A stretch of 64,000 bases of DNA from Lacrimispora celerecrescens (lineage in GTDB: Bacteria; Bacillota; Clostridia; Lachnospirales; Lachnospiraceae): assembly GCF_000732605.1 (NCBI RefSeq), contig NZ_JPME01000006.1:1-64000 (forward strand). The letters run 5' to 3'. The notes beneath the pieces were generated by a model, which was not told the origin of the DNA, searched no databases, and saw nothing but the letters and a program-made list of their open reading frames with translations. The translations under genes were made by a program, and so were the position numbers. Shown piece by piece: positions 54,196 to 62,803 of the stretch (the stretch's first letter is position 1; each line of letters opens with the position of its first letter).

Positions 54196-54711
54196 ATGTC
54201 AGAAGCACATTGGTATGTAGTTCATACCTATTCAGGTTATGAGAACAAAGTAAAGGTTGACATTGAAAAAACAATCGAAAACAGAAACTTACAGGATCAG
54301 ATTCTGGAAGTATCGGTTCCGTTAGAATCCGTCATTGAAATAAAAAATGGCGTTGAAAAGAAGGCGGATAAAAAGATGTTTCCCGGCTACGTACTGATTC
54401 ACATGGTCATGAATGATGATACATGGTATGTGGTGCGTAATACCCGTGGAGTGACAGGCTTTGTAGGCCCTGGATCAAAACCGGTTCCTCTGACAGAAGA
54501 AGAGATGGAGAAACTTGGGTTCAAGAACGAAGAGGTCATCATTGGCTTTGAAGAGGGAGATACCGTTGTGGTAACTTCCGGTGCATGGAAAGATACGGTT
54601 GGTGCCATCAAGTCCATCAACGAAAGTAAGAAAACCATCACCATGAGCGTTGAGATGTTCGGCCGGGAGACTCCGGTAGAATTAAACTTCAGCGAAGTAA
54701 AGAAGATGTAA
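54196..54711 (+). CDS. nusG: Transcription elongation factor NusG
   Basis: The protein has 171 residues. The NGN domain opens with HWYVVHTYSGYENKVKVDIE and has MFPGYVLIHMVMNDDTWYVV; the C-terminal KOW domain has GDTVVVTSGAWKDTVGAIKS. It binds RNA polymerase and modulates pausing and termination. It is the housekeeping paralogue by its place before rplK, not a specialised LoaP-type factor. Confidence 0.97.
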   Translation: MSEAHWYVVHTYSGYENKVKVDIEKTIENRNLQDQILEVSVPLESVIEIKNGVEKKADKKMFPGYVLIHMVMNDDTWYVVRNTRGVTGFVGPGSKPVPLTEEEMEKLGFKNEEVIIGFEEGDTVVVTSGAWKDTVGAIKSINESKKTITMSVEMFGRETPVELNFSEVKKM

Positions 54712-54745
54712 CAAGTAAAAGCGGCTTATACCGGTGTATAGGCTC

Positions 54746-54773
54746 GTGGGAGGGAAATCCCCGACAATACCAC
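54746..54773 (+). promoter_or_regulatory. Hairpin motif, candidate L1 autoregulatory site (copy 1)
   Basis: GTGGGAGGG...CCCC...ACCAC folds with outer GTGG/CCAC, an asymmetric GACAATA side and inner GGGA/TCCC pairing. It sits 23 bases before rplK. A near-identical copy precedes rplA. Confidence 0.65.
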
Positions 54774-54796
54774 ATTTATTTAGGAGGTGCCTTATT

Positions 54797-55225
54797 ATGG
54801 CAAAGAAAGTAACGGGATATATCAAATTGCAGATTCCAGCAGGAAAGGCTACACCAGCTCCTCCTGTAGGTCCAGCACTTGGACAGCATGGTGTAAACAT
54901 CGTACAGTTTACAAAGGAATTCAACGCAAGAACAGCTGATCAGGGAGACTTAATCATCCCAGTTGTTATCACTGTTTATGCTGACAGAAGCTTCAGCTTC
55001 ATAACCAAGACTCCGCCAGCTGCTGTATTATTAAAGAAAGCCTGCAAGATCAAATCCGGATCTGCGGTTCCTAATAAGACAAAGGTAGCTACAATTACTA
55101 AGGCTGAATTACAGAAGATCGCTGAATTGAAGATGCCTGACTTAAATGCTGCATCTGTTGAATCAGCTATGAGCATGGTCGCTGGTACCGCAAGAAGTAT
55201 GGGTATCACAGTAGTTGAAGCATAA
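54797..55225 (+). CDS. rplK: 50S ribosomal protein L11
   Basis: I choose the ATG at 54797 behind AGGAGG; a longer frame runs through the leader hairpin. The 142-residue protein has [40 protein letters not shown], and [19 protein letters not shown], the standard L11 blocks. It binds the GTPase centre of 23S rRNA. It starts the rplKA part of the operon. Confidence 0.98.
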   Translation: MAKKVTGYIKLQIPAGKATPAPPVGPALGQHGVNIVQFTKEFNARTADQGDLIIPVVITVYADRSFSFITKTPPAAVLLKKACKIKSGSAVPNKTKVATITKAELQKIAELKMPDLNAASVESAMSMVAGTARSMGITVVEA

Positions 55226-55262
55226 TTTTCTTAATAATATTGTAGTTTGAAGTTTTAAGAAC

Positions 55263-55291
55263 GTGGGAGGGAAAATCCCCGACAATACCAC
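55263..55291 (+). promoter_or_regulatory. Hairpin motif, candidate L1 autoregulatory site (copy 2)
   Basis: The sequence matches the copy before rplK except for one additional A in the loop. It ends immediately before TAGGAGG of rplA. Confidence 0.65.
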
Positions 55292-55307
55292 TAGGAGGTT
55301 ATTTAGA

Positions 55308-56002
55308 ATGAAAAGAGGAAAAAGATACGCAGAGGCAGCTAAAACAGTAGATCGTTCTGTTCTCTACGATGCACCAGTAGCAATCTCTTTAGTTAAGCAG
55401 AATGCAAGTGCTAAATTTGATGAAACCATAGAAGCTCATATCAGAACCGGTTGTGACGGACGTCACGCTGACCAGCAGATCCGTGGCGCAGTTGTACTTC
55501 CTCACGGTACAGGTAAGACTGTTCGTATTTTAGTTTTCGCTAAGGGCCCTAAGGCTGATGAAGCTTTGGCTGCAGGCGCAGACTTTGTTGGAGCTGAGGA
55601 ACTGATTCCGAAGATCCAGAACGAAGGCTGGTTAGATTTTGATGTAGTTGTTGCTACACCAGATATGATGGGTGTTGTTGGTCGTCTGGGACGTGTCCTG
55701 GGACCTAAGGCTTAATGCCAAACCCAAAAGCTGGTACTGTTACCATGGACGTAACAAAAGCAATCAACGATATCAAAGCTGGTAAGGTTGAGTACAGACT
55801 TGATAAGACAAATATTATCCACGTGCCAGTTGGAAAAGCTTCTTTTACAGAAGAACAGTTAGCGGACAACTTCCAGACGCTTGTTGATGCAATCGTCAAA
55901 GCAAGACCAAGTGCAGTTAAGGGTGCCTACTTAAAGAGTGTTACACTGGCTTCCACTATGGGACCTGGCGTAAAACTGAACGTAGCAAAGTTAATGAACT
56001 AA
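55308..56002 (+). CDS. rplA: 50S ribosomal protein L1, frameshifted
   Basis: The first part (55308-55715) runs from [17 protein letters not shown] to [10 protein letters not shown] and then A-stop. The second part (55715-56002) runs [20 protein letters not shown] to the normal end [10 protein letters not shown]. All L1 proteins have GPKGLMPNP at this place; here CCTAAGGCTTAATGCC lacks one G of the expected AAGGGC. Restoring it gives about 231 residues, the normal length. TAA and ATG overlap in TAATG, so translational restart could also make two pieces. Sequencing error is the most likely cause. Confidence 0.93.
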
Positions 56003-56015
56003 TTTTGTTTTGTGG

Positions 56016-56044
56016 TTGACATTAATTATATATAATGTTATACT
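56016..56044 (+). promoter_or_regulatory. Sigma-A promoter of rplJL
   Basis: TTGACA at 56016-56021, 17-bp spacer, TATACT at 56039-56044, directly before the L10 leader. Confidence 0.85.
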
Positions 56045-56049
56045 ATGCA

Positions 56050-56176
56050 AGTATTGACTGCCGAAGACAGCAGGTGCCGCAAGGCATAAGGTGTTAACGC
56101 CTGCCGAGGAATGTACAAGAATCATTTTATGTAAATGAATTGTAGACCTCTCCGTCCATCCGGCGGAGGGGTTTTT
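56050..56176 (+). ncRNA. Ribosomal protein L10 leader with attenuator terminator
   Basis: Between rplA and rplJ the RNA holds GCAGGTGCCGCAAGGC, GTTAACGCCTGC and GAGGAATGTACAAG, the recognised elements of the L10(L12)4-binding leader. A terminator stem (CCTCTCCG with CGGAGGGG, 56147-56171) and TTTTT follow. Excess L10 complex would favour termination before rplJ. Confidence 0.88.
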
Positions 56177-56245
56177 CTTTGCGGTTTATACGAGCGGGCC
56201 TTACGGGTAACCGGGAGGCTCAGACTAAACAGGAGGTAAACCATA

Positions 56246-56749
56246 ATGGCAAAAGTTGAATTAAAGCAGCCAGTTGTAAGCGAGATCAAAGAATTACTTG
56301 ATGGCGCTGAGTCAGCGGTAGTTGTAGATTACCGTGGTATCTCAGTTGCTCAGGATACAGCGCTTCGTAAGAAATTAAGAGAGGCTGGTATTTCCTACAA
56401 AGTATATAAGAATACAATGATCCGTTTTGCAGCTCAGGGTACAGCATTTGAGGCTCTGGAACCTAATCTGGAAGGACCTACAGCTATCGCTGTGTCAAAG
56501 ACAGATGCAACAGCTCCAGCAAGAATCCTGGCTGAGTTTGCTAAAACTGCTCCGGCCTTAGAGATTAAGGGCGGCGTTGTAGAAGGCGCTTACTATGATG
56601 CAAAAGGTATGGAGAAGATCTCCAGCATTCCTTCCAGGGATATCCTTCTTGGAAAGTTGCTTGGAAGCATCCAGTCTCCTATCACAAACATTGCTCGCGT
56701 TCTCAAGCAGATTGCAGATGCTCAGGGCGGAGAAGCAGCAGAGGCATAA
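56246..56749 (+). CDS. rplJ: 50S ribosomal protein L10
   Basis: The protein has 167 residues: VVSEIKELLDGAESAVVVDY, RGISVAQDTALRKKLREAGI, and YKVYKNTMIRFA are L10 blocks for rRNA binding; the C-terminal helix (ITNIARVLKQIADAQ) binds L7/L12 dimers. AGGAGG precedes the ATG. It is controlled by the leader upstream. Confidence 0.98.
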   Translation: MAKVELKQPVVSEIKELLDGAESAVVVDYRGISVAQDTALRKKLREAGISYKVYKNTMIRFAAQGTAFEALEPNLEGPTAIAVSKTDATAPARILAEFAKTAPALEIKGGVVEGAYYDAKGMEKISSIPSRDILLGKLLGSIQSPITNIARVLKQIADAQGGEAAEA

Positions 56750-56865
56750 AATTCTTAATAAAGGTAAGCGAAACGCACCTGAATTTAGAAAATTAGCCGT
56801 TCGATGAGCGATTAGGCGAATCGAACTTCCTTAAAAAAACATATTAAATACGGAGGTATATTATC

Positions 56866-57237
56866 ATGGCAAAGTTAACAACAGCTGAATTTATCGAAGC
56901 GATCAAAGAATTATCTGTATTAGAATTAAACGAATTAGTAAAGGCATGTGAGGAAGAATTTGGTGTATCTGCAGCAGCAGGCGTAGTAGTTGCAGCAGCA
57001 GGTCCTGCAGCAGCAGAAGAAGAGAAGACTGAATTCGACGTAGAATTAACAGAAGTTGGTCCTAACAAGGTTAAAGTTATCAAGGTTGTTCGTGAAGCTA
57101 CTGGCTTAGGCTTAAAGGAAGCTAAAGACGTAGTTGATGGAGCTCCTAAGGTATTAAAGGCTGGCGCTTCCAAGGAAGAGGCTGAGCAGATCAAGGCTTC
57201 TTTAGAGGCTGAAGGCGCTAAAGTTACTTTAAAGTAA
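56866..57237 (+). CDS. rplL: 50S ribosomal protein L7/L12
   Basis: The protein has 123 residues. The N-terminal dimer domain ([20 protein letters not shown]), an Ala-rich hinge, and the C-terminal factor-binding domain ([37 protein letters not shown]) are complete. It forms the ribosomal stalk. It is 116 bases after rplJ. A strong terminator follows and rpoB does not, unlike the usual bacterial order. Confidence 0.98.
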   Translation: MAKLTTAEFIEAIKELSVLELNELVKACEEEFGVSAAAGVVVAAAGPAAAEEEKTEFDVELTEVGPNKVKVIKVVREATGLGLKEAKDVVDGAPKVLKAGASKEEAEQIKASLEAEGAKVTLK

Positions 57238-57257
57238 TTTTATTTTATGATTATTTT

Positions 57258-57305
57258 GGACAGGGTTTGTACCTTTTTGAGAGGGACAAAACCCTGTCCT
57301 TTTCT
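57258..57305 (+). terminator. Terminator after rplL
   Basis: GGACAGGGTTTGT pairs with ACAAAACCCTGTCC, followed by TTTTC. Confidence 0.92.
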
Positions 57306-57327
57306 AACGCAAAATAACAGAATAGTC

Positions 57328-57356
57328 TTGACAATTTTGTAAATTCAGGTTAGAAT
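57328..57356 (+). promoter_or_regulatory. Sigma-A promoter of the cold-shock gene
   Basis: TTGACA at 57328-57333, 17-bp spacer, TAGAAT at 57351-57356. Confidence 0.85.
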
Positions 57357-57386
57357 GTACGTGTATTATCGAATGGAGTTATGATT

Positions 57387-57450
57387 TCACATATTTTTGT
57401 AAGTCATTATTTTCGGATGATGATTTACAAAAATATGTGATTTTTTGTTT
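57387..57450 (+). terminator. Terminator-like 16-bp hairpin in the csp leader
   Basis: Bases 57387-57402 are perfectly complementary to 57425-57440, followed by TTTTTTGTTT. It lies between the csp promoter and the csp start. The stem is AT-rich, so its stability should depend on temperature. Confidence 0.8.
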
Positions 57451-57495
57451 CAGGCGATATATCAAATATTTTTTATTTTATAGGAGGTACACGTT

Positions 57496-57699
57496 ATGAA
57501 CAACGGTACAGTAAAATGGTTTAATGGTGCTAAGGGATATGGTTTCATCGTAAATGACGCAACAGGCGAAGAAGTATTCGTACACTTCTCTGGTATCATG
57601 TCTGATGGTTACAAGACTCTTGAAGAAGGCCAGAAAGTAACTTATGACACAACAGAAGGAAACCGTGGTCTGCAGGCAGTTAACGTTTGCATGGCTTAA
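57496..57699 (+). CDS. Cold-shock protein, CspA family
   Basis: The protein has 67 residues. [15 protein letters not shown] is the RNP1 motif and VFVHFSGI the RNP2 motif of the cold-shock OB fold. It binds single-stranded RNA and DNA as a chaperone. The upstream promoter and hairpin make an attenuated leader of about 130 bases. A terminator follows, so it is a single-gene unit. Confidence 0.97.
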   Translation: MNNGTVKWFNGAKGYGFIVNDATGEEVFVHFSGIMSDGYKTLEEGQKVTYDTTEGNRGLQAVNVCMA

Positions 57700-57730
57700 G
57701 TAAAGCTTCGATTTCTATGTAAGCTTTAAG

Positions 57731-57769
57731 GGCTGTTCTCATTTTAAGATGAGAACAGTCCTTTTTTTG
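57731..57769 (+). terminator. Terminator of the cold-shock gene
   Basis: GGCTGTTCTCATTTT pairs with AAGATGAGAACAGTCC, followed by TTTTTTT. Confidence 0.93.
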
Positions 57770-57935
57770 TGGGCCTGTAGTGTTTTCAACGGCTTCTCTT
57801 TTACAATGCGGATAAGTCCTTGCAATTAAATCATGTAAGGGAAAAGATAGAAAAAGGCAGAAATGTTTTGGTTTTATTTTCCTGTAATGCTCCATAGATT
57901 TATTAATAATGACAGAAAGCTGGGCTTATGGGAAT

Positions 57936-58655
57936 ATGAAAATAAAATGGAAAGCGGCCTGTTTACTGGTTGTTTTTATATTGGATATCATTTTTATAAA
58001 GGCTATGCATCAATCATACATAGAAACAAAGAATACCCTTTTTCTCCCTGTGGGTGCGGATGGAGAGGCAAGAGACGAGGTCAGGAGGCAGTTTTCTGGA
58101 GATAAGCAGATCGCATTGACCTTTGATGACGGCCCTCATTCCGTTTATACGCCAAGACTTCTTGATGGACTTCGCAAAAGAGGGGTCCATGCCACATTTT
58201 TTATACTTGGAGAAAATGTGGAGGGGAAAGAAGCCATTCTCAAACAGATGAAAGAGGATGGACATTTAATCGGAAATCATGGATTTACTCATGTACAGAT
58301 GAGCAAGGAATCTGTGATAACTGCCTGCCAGCAAATAGAAAGGAATAACCGACAGATCGAAGAGATTACCGGTACAAGACCTGAGTATCTGCGGCCGCCT
58401 TATGGTTCCTGGAATGACGAATTGGAGTGTACAACCGACATGACGGTTGTGCTGTGGAATTTGGACCCTCTAGACTGGAAGACAAAGAGCGTCAAAAAGA
58501 CAGTGCGTTATATTGTAAAGAGGGTAGAACCGGGAGATATTATCCTTCTTCATGATGTGTACCCGACTTCAGTGGAAGCGGCCCTGGAGGTAATTGATAC
58601 TTTGACGAAGCAGGGGTACACCTTTGTTACGGTCGATGAACTGCTGATAGATTGA
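57936..58655 (+). CDS. Polysaccharide deacetylase (NodB/CE4 family)
   Basis: The start is uncertain: 57936 places the membrane segment (ACLLVVFILDIIFIKAM) near the N-terminus; 57909 would add nine residues. The 239-residue protein has the CE4 motifs in order: QIALTFDDGPHS with the catalytic Asp, HLIGNHGFTHVQ with the metal His pair, RPPYGSWNDE, VLWNLDPLDW and DIILLHD with the catalytic His. It would remove N- or O-acetyl groups from peptidoglycan or a surface glycan outside the membrane. Sporulation PdaA-type and vegetative PgdA-type forms cannot be separated here. Confidence 0.92.
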   Translation: MKIKWKAACLLVVFILDIIFIKAMHQSYIETKNTLFLPVGADGEARDEVRRQFSGDKQIALTFDDGPHSVYTPRLLDGLRKRGVHATFFILGENVEGKEAILKQMKEDGHLIGNHGFTHVQMSKESVITACQQIERNNRQIEEITGTRPEYLRPPYGSWNDELECTTDMTVVLWNLDPLDWKTKSVKKTVRYIVKRVEPGDIILLHDVYPTSVEAALEVIDTLTKQGYTFVTVDELLID

Positions 58656-58870
58656 GCCAAATTGGATTCTATGCCAGTGATCTTCTATAAGAGTGCTGCA
58701 GTGGGTGAGCTAAGGTTATACATGGATAGAGGAATATACTGGACCACGTGATAGCTGGTTAACTGAATTGGCATAATGTGGAGATTGCGCCCGTGTAGTA
58801 AGAATGAGTAGAGTCGATTTTCTTTCGGAGTATAGTTACTGTACAGATGTGAGGACATGCTAACTGAAAG
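58656..58870. other. Intergenic region without recognised feature
   Basis: Between the deacetylase stop and the gntR terminator I see no gene or structure. The short frames carry frequent stops. Confidence 0.4.
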
Positions 58871-58916
58871 GAAAAAAAGATAGAAGGAGGTAACTGATAT
58901 GGTCAGTTACCTCCTT
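58871..58916 (-). terminator. Terminator of the leftward gntR gene
   Basis: AAGGAGGTAACTGA (58884-58897) pairs with 58903-58916 over all 14 bases. Read leftward, TCTATCTTTTTTT follows. Confidence 0.85.
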
Positions 58917-58983
58917 ATCGATTGTGATATGTGGAAACGCTGTTCAAAGGTACAAGGGAAAAGTGAATTAGTCTGATATTTTT

Positions 58984-59631
58984 TTATGGATTGTATCCCT
59001 TGATCAGTGAAAGACCGTGGATATAGTGTTGCTCAAGGAGCTTGGACGCAAGGTCAAAGTTACCGGAGCTGTAGGCATCGACGATATCTTTGTGCTGTTT
59101 GGTTGAGCAGGACCGGTCCTCAGCTGTGCGGATAGCAAACTTAATCAGAAGAAAACGGATCAGATTGTATCTCTTGTAGGTTTCTTTCAAAAATTGGTTG
59201 CCGCAGAAATCAAAAAACGACTTATGAAAATGGAAGTCTGCCTCAAAGTAGGCATCGTCATCCGTAGCAATTGACTGCTTTTTTAAATATTCTTTCAAAT
59301 GCTTTGTCACTTCCTTGTCTGCACCCCTAGCAGCGGTCATCGTGAGGGCTACACAAGAGATAGCCGCGATGAATTCATTGATTTCTTCTGCATATCCATA
59401 GTCAAAGTTGATTACCTGAGCACCTGTTTTTGTAACTTCTTTTACGAGGCCATCCTGATAAAGCTTGTTGATAGTATCTCGCACCGGTGTGGAGGAAACT
59501 AAAAAACGCTCCTGCAGTTCTCTATTTGTAATTTTGCTTCCCAGAGGAATTGTTCCGCTCATGATTTCATTTTTTAGGATGTTGTATATCTGTTCGCTAA
59601 GGGTCATTTTCACAAGAGTATTCTTCATCAT
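58984..59631 (-). CDS. GntR-family regulator (FadR/FCD subfamily)
   Basis: The protein has 215 residues. A GntR winged helix fills residues 8-75 (SEQIYNILKNEIMSGTIPLG, ELQERFLVSSTPVRDTINKL). The rest is an all-helical FCD domain with FEADFHFHKSFFDFCGN, whose Asp and His residues bind metal and an organic-acid ligand in the family. Two adjacent ATG codons at 59631 and 59628 follow AAGGAG. It is divergent from the tyrosine phenol-lyase gene, with a strong inverted repeat between them, and is the likely repressor of that gene. Confidence 0.93.
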   Translation of the reverse strand: MMKNTLVKMTLSEQIYNILKNEIMSGTIPLGSKITNRELQERFLVSSTPVRDTINKLYQDGLVKEVTKTGAQVINFDYGYAEEINEFIAAISCVALTMTAARGADKEVTKHLKEYLKKQSIATDDDAYFEADFHFHKSFFDFCGNQFLKETYKRYNLIRFLLIKFAIRTAEDRSCSTKQHKDIVDAYSSGNFDLASKLLEQHYIHGLSLIKGYNP

Positions 59632-59785
59632 CGTCTCCTTCCCGATTGTCTTAATTGCTTGTTTTTTACAGTTTACTATAAATCTTTCTTAAAAGCAACA
59701 AAAGGGGTAATTGTTGATCTGATTTGTTTATATATTTCCCGTAACGCTAGGAATATAAATATAGTTTAAAATTGTAAAATAAATA

Positions 59786-59813
59786 TTGACAAGTTTGCAT
59801 ATTAATGTATAAT
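59786..59813 (+). promoter_or_regulatory. Sigma-A promoter of the tyrosine phenol-lyase gene
   Basis: TTGACA at 59786-59791, a 16-bp spacer and TATAAT at 59808-59813. The transcript would have a leader of about 195 bases. Confidence 0.85.
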
Positions 59814-59822
59814 AAACACAAC

Positions 59823-59851
59823 GATGCATGATGCATCATACATCATGCATC
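59823..59851. promoter_or_regulatory. Probable GntR operator
   Basis: GATGCATGATG (59823-59833) and CATCATGCATC (59841-59851) are perfect inverted arms. The palindrome ATGATGCATCAT (59828-59839) overlaps the left arm, so two sites may exist. It lies at about +1 to +30 of the tpl transcript, a position suited to repression. Confidence 0.75.
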
Positions 59852-59980
59852 AATAGGACGGAAAGTAGGTAGAGTAGGGAAAATTTAATAAGAGAATGAG
59901 GATGGGGTAATGCAATTATCCCATTGTTAGGGGCAGGCCATTGCATCGCTTAACGATTATGAGAAAGATTTTTTAATTAA

Positions 59981-61423
<1,443 letters not shown>

Positions 61424-61540
61424 AACTTAGAATTAAAAAGATAGCATAAGGAGATCTTTGTGGGCTATGGGGAGTGATTATACCACATTCAAACGGAGAC
61501 AATAATATGATTTGACATTCAATGCTAAAAAAATCCTCAC

Positions 61541-61590
61541 AAGTTTGCTCCGGAGTTTCATTATGAAACTTCGGAGCAAACTCTTTGGAA
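61541..61590. terminator. Hairpin after the tyrosine phenol-lyase gene
   Basis: AAGTTTGCTCCGGAGTTTCA pairs with TGAAACTTCGGAGCAAACT with one internal mismatch pair. CTCTTT follows on the + strand; a better T-run lies on the other strand. Confidence 0.65.
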
Positions 61591-62803
61591 TCAAATACTA
61601 TGCCAATTTTGTAATTAATAAGAGCTTTCATATATTCTGCATGAGCATGTTGATTTTCTGCACGGTTTGTTGTATACTGTCATTGTAGGCAAGACGCTAC
61701 GTTCGTGGTGTTCCGTTGCCTGGTTGATTATATTTTTATTCTTGGTTTATGGAAGCATGCTGTTGGGATTGTTAAAAGCAGTTAGGCAGCGATCATGATT
61801 TTTCAAGTCGGTATCGACAAAATTTCCCGATTAATACATTGTTAAATCGTATATGGTATCAGGCTTTATTTTGGTCATTTGATGATTCGTCATCGTTAAA
61901 TAGACTTTTTGTTTTCGTGTGTCTGTCTGATCTATTCTAAAGGAGTATATTAAATATTTGTATTGTCATGAGTTTGTTTTAATTAGATTTCTACGTGAAC
62001 CTATCTTTATGTTTCTAGTCTCATATAATTGTCTTGCAAGGCGGGCAACTGTATTCCATATCTGAATCCATTTCGTTTTATCCCATTTTTTACAATTGCA
62101 TTTTTAAGTATAATCCATTTTATTTCGCTTTGTTTTCACAGGGGGGGAGATGAATTTATTTAGTGTATTTAACTGTTCCTATGGTGAATATTTTACCATC
62201 TTGTCAATCTTTCTAAGTTCTTATTCATATCTTTATATCTTATTTATATTTCGTTAATATCGTATTTTGTAGCTTGTGCATTACATTTATGGAGATTGCT
62301 TAGAGTGAATCTACTTATTTATTTAGCAATAAATTATCCATAGGTTGGCGGCTTTATCATGCAATTAATTGATCCTGGTATTTGAATATGGTTGTTACCA
62401 ATGTTATGTGGGTATAAAAATACCGAAGCGATGTCACTAAAAAAAAGAACCTTATGTGATATGACTATCTGTTATTCCGGCAATTCAGGTGTTATTCTTT
62501 TGGATTTTATATAATTCTCAATTACATTCCCCAATTCATCAATAAATTTAATACAAAATGGCTACAGAACATATTTGTATAGGTCTACTTTTTTATCAGG
62601 AGCAACCTGAAGGATTAAACCCTGCAGGAACCATATATCCCTTCTTAAGTAACAGACTGAATTCATTGCTGTTTACCTGACTATCCCATTTTATATGGAA
62701 AAATTACAATGCTTGAAAGCTCTTAAGTAAATACAAGAGATTTATTAAAAAGGTCTGTCTGGAAGGATAAAAAACAAATAGTAAGGAGTGATGAAAGTTT
62801 TCA
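61591..62803. other. Gene-poor AT-rich stretch
   Basis: About 1.2 kb without a frame of 60 codons on either strand that I can support. One GC-richer hairpin (GGCAAGACGC with its partner ending TTGCC, near 61690-61722) and a G7 run near 62142 stand out. The last 40 bases hold AAGGAGTG, the ribosome site of the next gene. No repeats, tRNA or insertion-sequence ends were seen. Confidence 0.5.
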
